Assembly: GCA_022822855.1 (NCBI GenBank)
Contig: JAJDYG010000021.1
Coordinates: 1-64,000 of the forward strand
DNA: 64,000 nucleotides
Direction: 5' to 3'
DNA from: Dehalococcoidia bacterium
GTDB lineage: Bacteria > Chloroflexota > Dehalococcoidia > Bin125
Of this stretch, positions 58,416 to 64,000 are shown in pieces (within the stretch, counting starts at the first letter, position 1; each line of letters begins with the position of its first letter). A program made the translations under genes and the position numbers. A model generated the notes under the pieces. It was not told where the DNA came from, searched no databases, and saw only the letters and a program-made list of their open reading frames with translations.

Positions 58416-59242
58416 TGCAAGAAGAAATATACGACGGGCAGGCCGAAGAGGAGGGAATCGAGCCGGTCGAGGACGCCGCCGTGTCCGGGGATGAGGTTTG
58501 AGGAGTCTTTGACATCCATGGCGCGCTTGAAGAGGGACTCGACGAGGTCGCCGAGCTGGGAGAAGACGGGCAGGACGAGGGCGAGGATGACGAGCGGCCA
58601 GATTTCCACGTCGAGGTCCAGGATCTGGTCGAGGGCGATGGTGGCGCCGAAGCCTCCGAGCCAGCCGGCGACGGCGCCCTCGATGGTTTTGTTGGGCGAG
58701 ACGGAGGGCGCGAGCTTGTGGCGTCCGAGGAGGCGTCCACCGGCGTAGGCGGCGGCGTCGGCGGACATGACGGCGAGCATGGCGAGGAGAACCCAGCGGT
58801 CGCCGTGCTCGAAGGCGCGGACGAAGATGAAGGTTGCTCCGGGGACGGCGAGGTAGAGCATGCCTCCGAGCATGGAGAGTCCGCCTCGGAGGACCTTTCG
58901 GAGCTGCTCGGGATCGGGCTTGGGGACGGTCCTGATCGCGTAGATGGTGGTGACGCCGGCGATCGCCAGGGTCCCGATTGCGAGCGGGGTGAGGACGGGC
59001 AGGCTGGGGTGCGCGGCGGCTCCGATGATCGCTCCGACAGTGGCGTCGGCAACGATGAAGAGGACGCTGCGCGGGTTGACTCCGACGATGACGGCGATCT
59101 CGCCGAGTGCGATGGCGAGGCTGAGCGCGACAAGTGCGGCGAAGAGGGGGACGCCGACGAGGATGGCGGCGATGATCAGCGGCATACCGATAGCGGCGCT
59201 GATGAGTCGGAGCCCGAGTCCCGTTCCCAGCAGGCGGTTCAT
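58403..59242 (-). CDS. cdsA: Phosphatidate cytidylyltransferase
   Basis: A 279-residue membrane enzyme that makes CDP-diacylglycerol from phosphatidate and CTP. About eight hydrophobic segments are visible. The C-terminal signature KRAMDVKDSSNLIPGHGGVL-DR (residues about 240-262) is characteristic of CdsA and binds metal and CTP, and SPNKTIEGAVAGW is the second conserved block. ATG 59240-59242 is 129 bp downstream of the uppS stop, with a repeat in between. It overlaps dxr by 13 bp. Confidence 0.95.
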   Translation of the reverse strand: MNRLLGTGLGLRLISAAIGMPLIIAAILVGVPLFAALVALSLAIALGEIAVIVGVNPRSVLFIVADATVGAIIGAAAHPSLPVLTPLAIGTLAIAGVTTIYAIRTVPKPDPEQLRKVLRGGLSMLGGMLYLAVPGATFIFVRAFEHGDRWVLLAMLAVMSADAAAYAGGRLLGRHKLAPSVSPNKTIEGAVAGWLGGFGATIALDQILDLDVEIWPLVILALVLPVFSQLGDLVESLFKRAMDVKDSSNLIPGHGGVLDRLDSLLFGLPVVYFFLQWTT

Positions 59243-59279
59243 CGAACGAGGATTCCGCTTGGCACCCGCAGAGCGGGGA

Positions 59280-59350
59280 TCCCCCCTCTGCCCCCGGGTC
59301 GTCGCCCGGGGCCGGCTTCGGCATCTCCCCCCTCGAAGCGGGGGGAGAAA
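59280..59350 (+). repeat. CCCCCTC double-hairpin repeat with inserted hairpin, between uppS and cdsA
   Basis: CCCCCCTCTGCC is followed by an extra CCCGGGTCGTCGCCCGGGG hairpin before TTCGGCATC and CTCCCCCC..GGGGGGAG, AAA. It is one of four palindromes in the window that carry another hairpin inside. Confidence 0.7.
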
Positions 59351-59371
59351 TGGGTTGGGCGTCGGTCGAGT

Positions 59372-60163
59372 TCAGTCGGCATTGGCGGGTCGTCCGCCGA
59401 AGTTTCTGGTTCGTTGGGCGTAGGTTTGGAGGGCGAGGTCGACGTCTTGCTCACAGAAGTCGGGCCAGTAGGTGTCGGAGAAGATGTACTCGGCGTAGGC
59501 GGCCTGCCAGAGGAGGAAGTTGGAGACTCGCTGGTCGCCGCCGGTGCGGATGATCAGGTCGGGGTCTGGCAGCTCGCGGGTGTAGAGGTAGTCGGAGAGG
59601 GTGCGCTCGCTGACGTCGTCCGGGTCGAGGCCGTCGGCGACCATTCTGCGGACGGCGTCAACCAGTTCGGCTCGTGAGCCGTAGTTGAAGGCGACGCAAA
59701 CAGTCATGCGGTCGTTGTGCTGGGTGAGCGTGATCGCTTCGTCGATCTTGCGTCGGAGGCGGGCGTCGAGCGCGTCGAGGCGTCCGATGTAGCGGAGCTT
59801 GACGCCGGCTTCGTGGAGCGGTTGGACCTCGCGGTCGATGGTTGAAGAGAGGATGCGCATAAGTCCGCGAACTTCGGGTCGGGGGCGCTTCCAGTTTTCG
59901 GTGGAGAAGGCGAAGAGGGTGAGGCAGCGAACGCCGCGCTCGGCGAAGGCTTCGATGGCGGCGCGGATGTTCTCGGTGCCGGCTCGGTGACCGTCGGTGG
60001 GTCGCAGGCCGCGTTGTGCGGCCCAGCGTCCGTTGCCGTCCATGATCACGGCGACGTGGTGCGGGGTCTCGGAGGGATCGCCGATATGGACGCCGTTGGC
60101 GGCGGCGGGCAGAGGATGCTGTGTGGCCGGCAGGGTGATGGTGGAAGCGGATGTGATTGACAC
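59372..60163 (-). CDS. uppS: Undecaprenyl diphosphate synthase
   Basis: A 263-residue cis-prenyltransferase that builds the C55 carrier lipid for cell-wall synthesis. VAVIMDGNGRWA contains the catalytic aspartate, FAFSTENWKRP the substrate strand, and DLIIRTGGDQRVSNFLLWQ the diphosphate-binding arginines with the family GGxxRxS motif. The N-terminal 35 residues before the fold are poorly conserved and probably flexible. GTG 60161-60163 follows frr by 3 nt with GAGG upstream. Confidence 0.96.
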   Translation of the reverse strand: MSITSASTITLPATQHPLPAAANGVHIGDPSETPHHVAVIMDGNGRWAAQRGLRPTDGHRAGTENIRAAIEAFAERGVRCLTLFAFSTENWKRPRPEVRGLMRILSSTIDREVQPLHEAGVKLRYIGRLDALDARLRRKIDEAITLTQHNDRMTVCVAFNYGSRAELVDAVRRMVADGLDPDDVSERTLSDYLYTRELPDPDLIIRTGGDQRVSNFLLWQAAYAEYIFSDTYWPDFCEQDVDLALQTYAQRTRNFGGRPANAD

Positions 60164-60166
60164 GTA

Positions 60167-60739
60167 CTAGACCTCGAGGAGCTCGCGCTCCTTCTGACTG
60201 CCCGCAGCATCAACTTTAGCGATGAACTGGCTGGTCAGCGTGTCGAGTTGGGATTCGGCGCGTCGTTCTTCGTCCTGGGAGAGGTCGCCGTCGCGTTGCA
60301 GACCGCGCAGATCGTCGTGAATGTGGCGGCGGACGTTGCGGATCGCGACTCGGGCGGTCTCGGCCTTCTGATGGACCAGCTTGACCAGGTCGCGACGGCG
60401 ATCCTCGGTCAGTTCGGGCAGCGCCAGACGGATCAATATGCCGTCCGACTGTGGATTGATTCCGATGTCGGAAGTCTGGATCGCTTTGGTGATCGGGTCG
60501 AACGCATTCTTGTCCCAAGGTTGGATCGCGATGACGCGAGCCTCGGGCGTGGAGATGGTCGCGAGCTGGTTGAGCGCCATGGTGGTGCCGTAGTAGTCGA
60601 CGCGGAGCTGGTCGACGAGCGACGTGTGGGCGCGTCCGGTGCGGACGGCCATGAGGTCGCGCTCGAGCGCGCTGACGGCTCCGGCCATGCGGCTGTTGGC
60701 GTCATCAAAGGCGAGGTCGAGGAGCTCGTTTTCGGACAT
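60167..60739 (-). CDS. frr: Ribosome recycling factor
   Basis: A 190-residue two-domain tRNA-shaped protein that splits post-termination ribosomes with EF-G. The N-terminal coiled-coil arm contains MAGAVSALERDLMAVRTGRAH, and PEARVIAIQPWDKNAFDPITKAIQTSDIGINPQSDG is the conserved hinge and domain II. RLALPELTEDRRRDLVKLVH is the return helix. Length and start match the family. It lies 56 nt downstream of pyrH. Confidence 0.97.
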   Translation of the reverse strand: MSENELLDLAFDDANSRMAGAVSALERDLMAVRTGRAHTSLVDQLRVDYYGTTMALNQLATISTPEARVIAIQPWDKNAFDPITKAIQTSDIGINPQSDGILIRLALPELTEDRRRDLVKLVHQKAETARVAIRNVRRHIHDDLRGLQRDGDLSQDEERRAESQLDTLTSQFIAKVDAAGSQKERELLEV

Positions 60740-60795
60740 GTCGCGCTCCAGTGAGGCCTGGGGTGAGGCTTGGGCGGATCGTCAGCGGGCAGACC

Positions 60796-61554
60796 TCAGC
60801 TGGCGAGAACGGTGTCTCCGTGATCGACGCGCGTACCGGCCTGCTCCAGATTGGGACCGTCGATCACAGTGCTCACGATAGCGTCAGGGGCCTCGATGTT
60901 GAACACGACGATCGGCAGGGAGTGCTCCTCGCAGAGGGCGAGCGCTGAGGCGTCCATCAGGACGCCGAGATTTTGCTGCAGCGCCTCGCGATAGTTGAGG
61001 CGGGCGTAGCGCTGGGCGTCGGGATGGGTGGCCGGATCGGCGGTGTAGACGCCGTCGGTGCCGTGCTTGCCCATGAGAAGTTGATCGGCGTCGAGCTCGA
61101 TCCCGCGCAGCGCGGCCGCGGTGTCGGTTGTGACGTAGGGATTGCCGGTGCCGCCGACGCAGAGCACGATGCGTCCCTTCTCGAGATGTCGGAGGGCGCG
61201 TCGGCGGATGAAGATCTCGGAGACCTGGCGGACCTGGAGCGCGGACATGGTCCTGACCTCGCCGCCTGCGGCTTCGATGGCGTCCTGCAGGGCGAGTCCG
61301 TTGATGATGGTGGCGAGCATTCCGGCGTAGTGGGCTGTCGCCTCGGCCATGCCGAGCTGACTGGCGAGCCGGCCGCGGAAGAGGTTGCCTCCGCCGACGA
61401 CCACGCCGATCTCGACGCCTCGATTGCGGCACTCGACGATCTGTCGGGCGATGTCGTTGAGCGACGCTGAGTCGATGCCGGAGTCGCGTTGTCCCTGGAG
61501 GGCCTCTCCGGAGACTTTGAGGACGACTCTGGGTTTACTTTGCTGTTCGTTCAC
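60796..61554 (-). CDS. pyrH: UMP kinase
   Basis: A 252-residue bacterial UMP kinase (amino acid kinase fold), which phosphorylates UMP to UDP. RVVLKVSGEALQG is the phosphate-binding N-terminus, GVVVGGGNLFRG the UMP loop, CVGGTGNPYVTTDTAAALRGIE the ATP/acceptor loop, and HGTDGVYTADP the magnesium region. GTG 61552-61554 is the first good start; the strand begins directly after it. Normally allosteric to GTP and UTP. Confidence 0.97.
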   Translation of the reverse strand: MNEQQSKPRVVLKVSGEALQGQRDSGIDSASLNDIARQIVECRNRGVEIGVVVGGGNLFRGRLASQLGMAEATAHYAGMLATIINGLALQDAIEAAGGEVRTMSALQVRQVSEIFIRRRALRHLEKGRIVLCVGGTGNPYVTTDTAAALRGIELDADQLLMGKHGTDGVYTADPATHPDAQRYARLNYREALQQNLGVLMDASALALCEEHSLPIVVFNIEAPDAIVSTVIDGPNLEQAGTRVDHGDTVLAS

Positions 61555-61778
61555 GGGGCATCAATCGATGCTGCAGGACTGCGATTCCTTTGCTCCCCCT
61601 CGCAGGGGGAGCTGGCACGCAGTGACTGAGGGGGTCGGGGCGCCTTGTGTTGGCGACGGCGTGTGTGCGCGGAAGGACCCCCTCCGCCTTCGGCACCTCC
61701 CCCTGCGAGGGGGAGGAAAAAAGAGAGCCCAAACATGTTTGTGTGTAGGCCATGACCGGCGGCAAGGAACACCCGTAC
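61555..61778. repeat. Two opposing CCCCCTC double-hairpin repeats between tsf and pyrH
   Basis: An inverted copy (61592-61635) and a direct copy (61677-61720) face each other, so the transcript could form a long cruciform-like hairpin of about 130 nt between the tsf and pyrH genes. No gene signal is seen in the 224 bp. Confidence 0.7.
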
Positions 61779-62273
61779 CTACTCGCCCATTTCGTAGCGG
61801 GTGAAGCGGGCGACTTCGATTCGCTCTCCGATAGAGGCGATGACGTCGTTGATTCGGTCGGCGATGGTTTGCGAACCGTCGCGGATGAATTCCTGGTCGA
61901 GGAGAGCGACGGCTCCCGGTTCGGCATCGTCCGGGATGTCATCGGCGCTGACGGCGGCCGGGTTCATCGAGGCAACCTGCATCGCGATGTCGTGAGCGAG
62001 TTCCTTGAACGGCTCGGTCTTGGCCACGAAGTCGGTCTCGCAGCGGAGGTCAACGAGGACGCCGATGCGTCCGCCGTGGATGTAGCTGTGGATCAGGCCC
62101 TGTCCGGTGGCCCGGTCGGCTCGCTTGGTGGCTGTGGCGATGCCCTTTGCGCGCAGCGCGAGACGCGCCTGCTCGATGTCGCCGTCGGCGTCGGTCAGGG
62201 CCTGTCGGCAATCCATGACGCCTGCGCCGGTCTCGGCGCGCAGGGCCTTGATCTGGTCAATCGTTACGGGCAC
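61779..62273 (-). CDS. tsf: Elongation factor Ts, short form
   Basis: A 164-residue EF-Ts, which reloads EF-Tu with GTP. IKALRAETGAGVMDCRQAL is the N-terminal TDV-like motif region (T-G-A-G-x-x-D), CETDFVAKTEPFKELAHDIAMQVA the core domain. It is much shorter than E. coli EF-Ts (283 residues) and near the Thermus-type short form, lacking the second core subdomain and coiled coil. GTG 62271-62273 has GAGGAG 8 nt upstream. Confidence 0.96.
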   Translation of the reverse strand: MPVTIDQIKALRAETGAGVMDCRQALTDADGDIEQARLALRAKGIATATKRADRATGQGLIHSYIHGGRIGVLVDLRCETDFVAKTEPFKELAHDIAMQVASMNPAAVSADDIPDDAEPGAVALLDQEFIRDGSQTIADRINDVIASIGERIEVARFTRYEMGE

Positions 62274-62334
62274 GTTGGTGGCTCCTCAGGTGGTTGGTTG
62301 GGTGTGTTGACGGCTGGCTGATGTGTCGCAGGAG

Positions 62335-63090
62335 TCAGTTCGCGGCGACGGGCTCCGGCTGGGGCGCCGCCTCGAAGGAATCATCACCCTCGACGGCGCT
62401 CTGACGCATCATGCCGCCGGACTGGGCAGCGTCGGCGATCTGCGCGGTCAGCAGCCGCACGGCGCGAATGGCGTCGTCGTTCGAGGGAATCGGGAAGTCG
62501 ACGAGGTTCGGATCGGAGTTGGTGTCGCAGACGGCGATGATCGGTATGTTCAACCTTCGCGCTTCGGCGATAGCGATGTGTTCGCGCGGGACGTCGACGA
62601 CGAACAGCGCGCCGGGCAGGGAAGTCATGTCGCGCAGGCCTCGCAGGTAGCGATGCAGCCGGGTGAGCTTGTCGCGCAGCTTGAGCGCCTCTTTCTTCGG
62701 CAGCAGGTCGAGTTGGCCGGCCTCTTCGCGCCGCTCGAGCTCGATCATGTAGTCCACGCGAGAGCGAATCGTCTGGAAGTTGGTCAGCGTGCCGCCCAGC
62801 CAGCGAGTGACGACGTAGGGCATGTTGGCGCGATCGGCCTCGTTGCGGATGACGTCCTGGGCCTGCCGCTTGGTGCCGACGAACAGGACTTGTTGTCCTG
62901 AAGCGGAGAGTTCGCGGACGAACTCGGTGGCGTCCTCAAGACGGGTGACGGTCTGGGCGAGATCGAGGATGTGAACGCCGTTGCGCGCGCCGTAGATGTA
63001 CGGCGCCATTTTTGGATTCCAGCGTCCGGTCTGGTGGCCGAAGTGAACTCCGGCCTCCAGCAGGTCGCGCATTGAGATCGATGTCGTCAT
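62335..63090 (-). CDS. rpsB: Ribosomal protein S2
   Basis: A 251-residue small-subunit protein. LLEAGVHFGHQTGRWNPKMAPYIYG is the family N-terminal motif, and FVGTKRQAQDVI, RWLGGTLTNFQTIRSRV and DVPREHIAIAEARRLNIPIIAVCDTN the conserved blocks. GAGGAG lies 4 nt before ATG 63088-63090. The C-terminal 30 residues are acidic/alanine-rich, typical of a tail. Followed by tsf after 61 nt, the universal rpsB-tsf order. Confidence 0.97.
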   Translation of the reverse strand: MTTSISMRDLLEAGVHFGHQTGRWNPKMAPYIYGARNGVHILDLAQTVTRLEDATEFVRELSASGQQVLFVGTKRQAQDVIRNEADRANMPYVVTRWLGGTLTNFQTIRSRVDYMIELERREEAGQLDLLPKKEALKLRDKLTRLHRYLRGLRDMTSLPGALFVVDVPREHIAIAEARRLNIPIIAVCDTNSDPNLVDFPIPSNDDAIRAVRLLTAQIADAAQSGGMMRQSAVEGDDSFEAAPQPEPVAAN

Positions 63091-63156
63091 CCGGCTCCTC
63101 AGATGGTGTCTGGTGAAGTCACGTGGAACCCGTCCCTCTGGCGGGCATATGGATCG

Positions 63157-63162
63157 AGTATA
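63157..63162 (-). promoter_or_regulatory. Candidate -10 box of the rpsB operon
   Basis: TATACT (minus strand), which would give a leader of about 60 nt before rpsB. No clear -35 element is visible. The leader could hold an S2 autoregulatory site, but I see no supporting structure. Confidence 0.4.
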
Positions 63163-63245
63163 GAGGTGTGGCCGGAGTACGCGCACCGAATGGGGCGTCG
63201 TGATAGCTTACGTGGTGTTGTCTGGTATCTGCGCGGAGGAAGTAC

Positions 63246-63563
63246 GTGCCCCGCTACGTCTACGAGTGTTTTGAGTGCGGCCACACGGTCGAGAAGCTGG
63301 AAGGATGGAGCGCGCCCGCGCAGCAACCCTGCACGGAGTGTGAGCACATGCTTCAGCGAATCCCGAGCGCCCCGGCGATTGTGTTCAAGGGTTCGGGCTG
63401 GTACTCCACCGACAGCAAGAAGAGCAGTTGGAAGTCGCGCCGCGACGAAGATCGCGACGGCGGCGGCGAGTCTGAGGGAGACGGGGGACCGGAGTCCGAG
63501 CGCGCTTCATCCAACGGCACAGACTCGGGTGAGCGCGAAGCGTCTGCCGCCGCTGCCGAGTAA
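63246..63563 (+). CDS. FmdB-family putative regulatory zinc-ribbon protein
   Basis: A 105-residue protein. The N-terminal 50 residues (PRYVYECFECGHTVEKLEGW, then QQPCTECEHMLQRIPS) contain C-x2-C and C-x2-C pairs of the FmdB zinc ribbon. The C-terminal half is Ser/Glu/Arg-rich and probably disordered. Family role is unproven; such proteins are named after a putative regulator of formamidase genes. GGAGGAA lies 5 nt before GTG 63246, divergent from rpsB. Confidence 0.85.
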   Translation: MPRYVYECFECGHTVEKLEGWSAPAQQPCTECEHMLQRIPSAPAIVFKGSGWYSTDSKKSSWKSRRDEDRDGGGESEGDGGPESERASSNGTDSGEREASAAAAE

Positions 63564-63599
63564 CGCTGCCCTGATCGCCGTTCATTCAGGACCTGTCCG

Positions 63600-64000
63600 A
63601 TGCGAGTTGTACTGCAGCGCGTGACGCGCGCGTCGGTATCGGTGGACGACGCGGTCGTTGGCGCGATTGATCATGGGCTGCTGATCCTGGTTGGCGTGGC
63701 CGAAGGCGACGGCGAAGCGCAGGCCGACGCGCTGGCGCGCAAGGTGGCGGGATTGCGCATTTTCGCGGATAGCAGCGGGCGGTTCAACGAGAGTCTGGTC
63801 GATGTGAGCGGAGCGGCGCTGGTCGTCAGCCAGTTCACGCTGCACGCCGATGTGCGCAAGGGGCGTCGTCCGAGCTTTACGGAGGCTGCTCGTCCTGAGG
63901 TTGCAGAGCCGCTCTGCGACTATTTCGCAGAGTCGTTGCGAGGGCAGGGAGTCTCGGTTGAGAGCGGCGTGTTCGGGGCGATGATGTCGGTGGAGCTGGT
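63600..64000 (+). CDS. dtd: D-aminoacyl-tRNA deacylase, 3' end outside window
   Basis: The first 133 residues are present, starting [17 protein letters not shown], and the gene runs off the right edge. The [17 protein letters not shown] block (about residues 80-96) contains the family SQxTL motif; the C-terminal G-P-V/L-T motif is outside the window. Dtd hydrolyses D-aminoacyl-tRNAs (and glycyl-tRNA-Ala) as quality control. ATG 63600 has CAGGA 9 nt upstream and lies 36 nt after the FmdB-like gene, so cotranscription is likely. Confidence 0.95.
   Translation, partial: MRVVLQRVTRASVSVDDAVVGAIDHGLLILVGVAEGDGEAQADALARKVAGLRIFADSSGRFNESLVDVSGAALVVSQFTLHADVRKGRRPSFTEAARPEVAEPLCDYFAESLRGQGVSVESGVFGAMMSVEL

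Overview
The window is a GC-rich (about 65%) bacterial chromosome segment with no tRNA, rRNA, CRISPR array or full transposase gene that I could see. The set of genes (LL-diaminopimelate aminotransferase beside dapF, a short EF-Ts, many CaiB/BaiF CoA-transferases, enoyl-CoA hydratases, SDRs, P450s and amidohydrolase-type enzymes, plus dense palindromic intergenic repeats) fits an aerobic, heterotrophic Chloroflexota member (Dehalococcoidia/SAR202-like or a relative). This is an inference from gene content, not a phylogenetic result.

Layout. 1-1.8 kb: the start of a small gene with a LexA-like operator, a repeat field and a MntA/HepT-type toxin-antitoxin pair. 1.8-6.7 kb (minus): purine block purB-cupin-purD-deoxyribosyltransferase-like-guaA. 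6.7-15.3 kb (plus): tsaC, rpiB, pgk, tpiA, miaA, dapF, a GNAT protein, dapL and hflX. 15.5-24.2 kb: two CoA-transferases, a radical SAM protein, hydrolase, two tandem enoyl-CoA hydratases separated by a second LexA-box gene, and an overlapping operon QueD-like/flavodoxin-like/J-protein/hydratase. 24.2-34.4 kb: MFS transporter, duplicated SDRs, hydratase, Uma2 protein, Rieske protein, SppA, small oxidoreductases, methyltransferase and a RelE-type pair. 34.8-37.3 kb: a pair of ferritin-like (R2/BMM-like) proteins, the first with complete di-iron ligands and the second without, separated by an array of eleven TGGAC units repeated exactly every 10 bp. 37.3-54.1 kb: Kef antiporter, a circularly permuted CcdA, and a second catabolic region (dehydrogenase, CoA-transferase pair, acyl-CoA dehydrogenase, hydratase, CocE-type hydrolase, two P450s, SDR, amidohydrolase). 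54.2-54.6 kb: the third LexA-box gene. 55.1-63.1 kb (minus): the classical order rpsB-tsf-pyrH-frr-uppS-cdsA-dxr-rseP, read from right to left. 63.2-64 kb: FmdB-like gene and the start of dtd.

How it works together. The core blocks supply purines, triose-phosphate glycolysis, lysine/peptidoglycan precursor (DapL route), translation factors, isoprenoid and phospholipid precursors. The accessory blocks look like activation of organic acids to CoA thioesters (CaiB/BaiF), beta-oxidation-type steps (dehydrogenase, hydratase, SDR) and oxygenase chemistry (P450s, di-iron proteins, Rieske, flavin reductase). Ten genes begin 6-7 nt after a TANNNT hexamer with no Shine-Dalgarno sequence, which points to widespread leaderless transcription.

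Most novel signals: three paralogous small genes sharing one promoter architecture (LexA-like box, 2 nt, TACCAT), one of them with a palindromic repeat inserted in frame; the 10-bp-phased TGGAC array between the di-iron pair; a CcdA protein whose first membrane segment sits at the C-terminus; an RseP with LysM-like repeats; an hflX that needs a +1 frameshift just after its start codon; and a 126-bp repeat core found in both orientations between identical palindromes.
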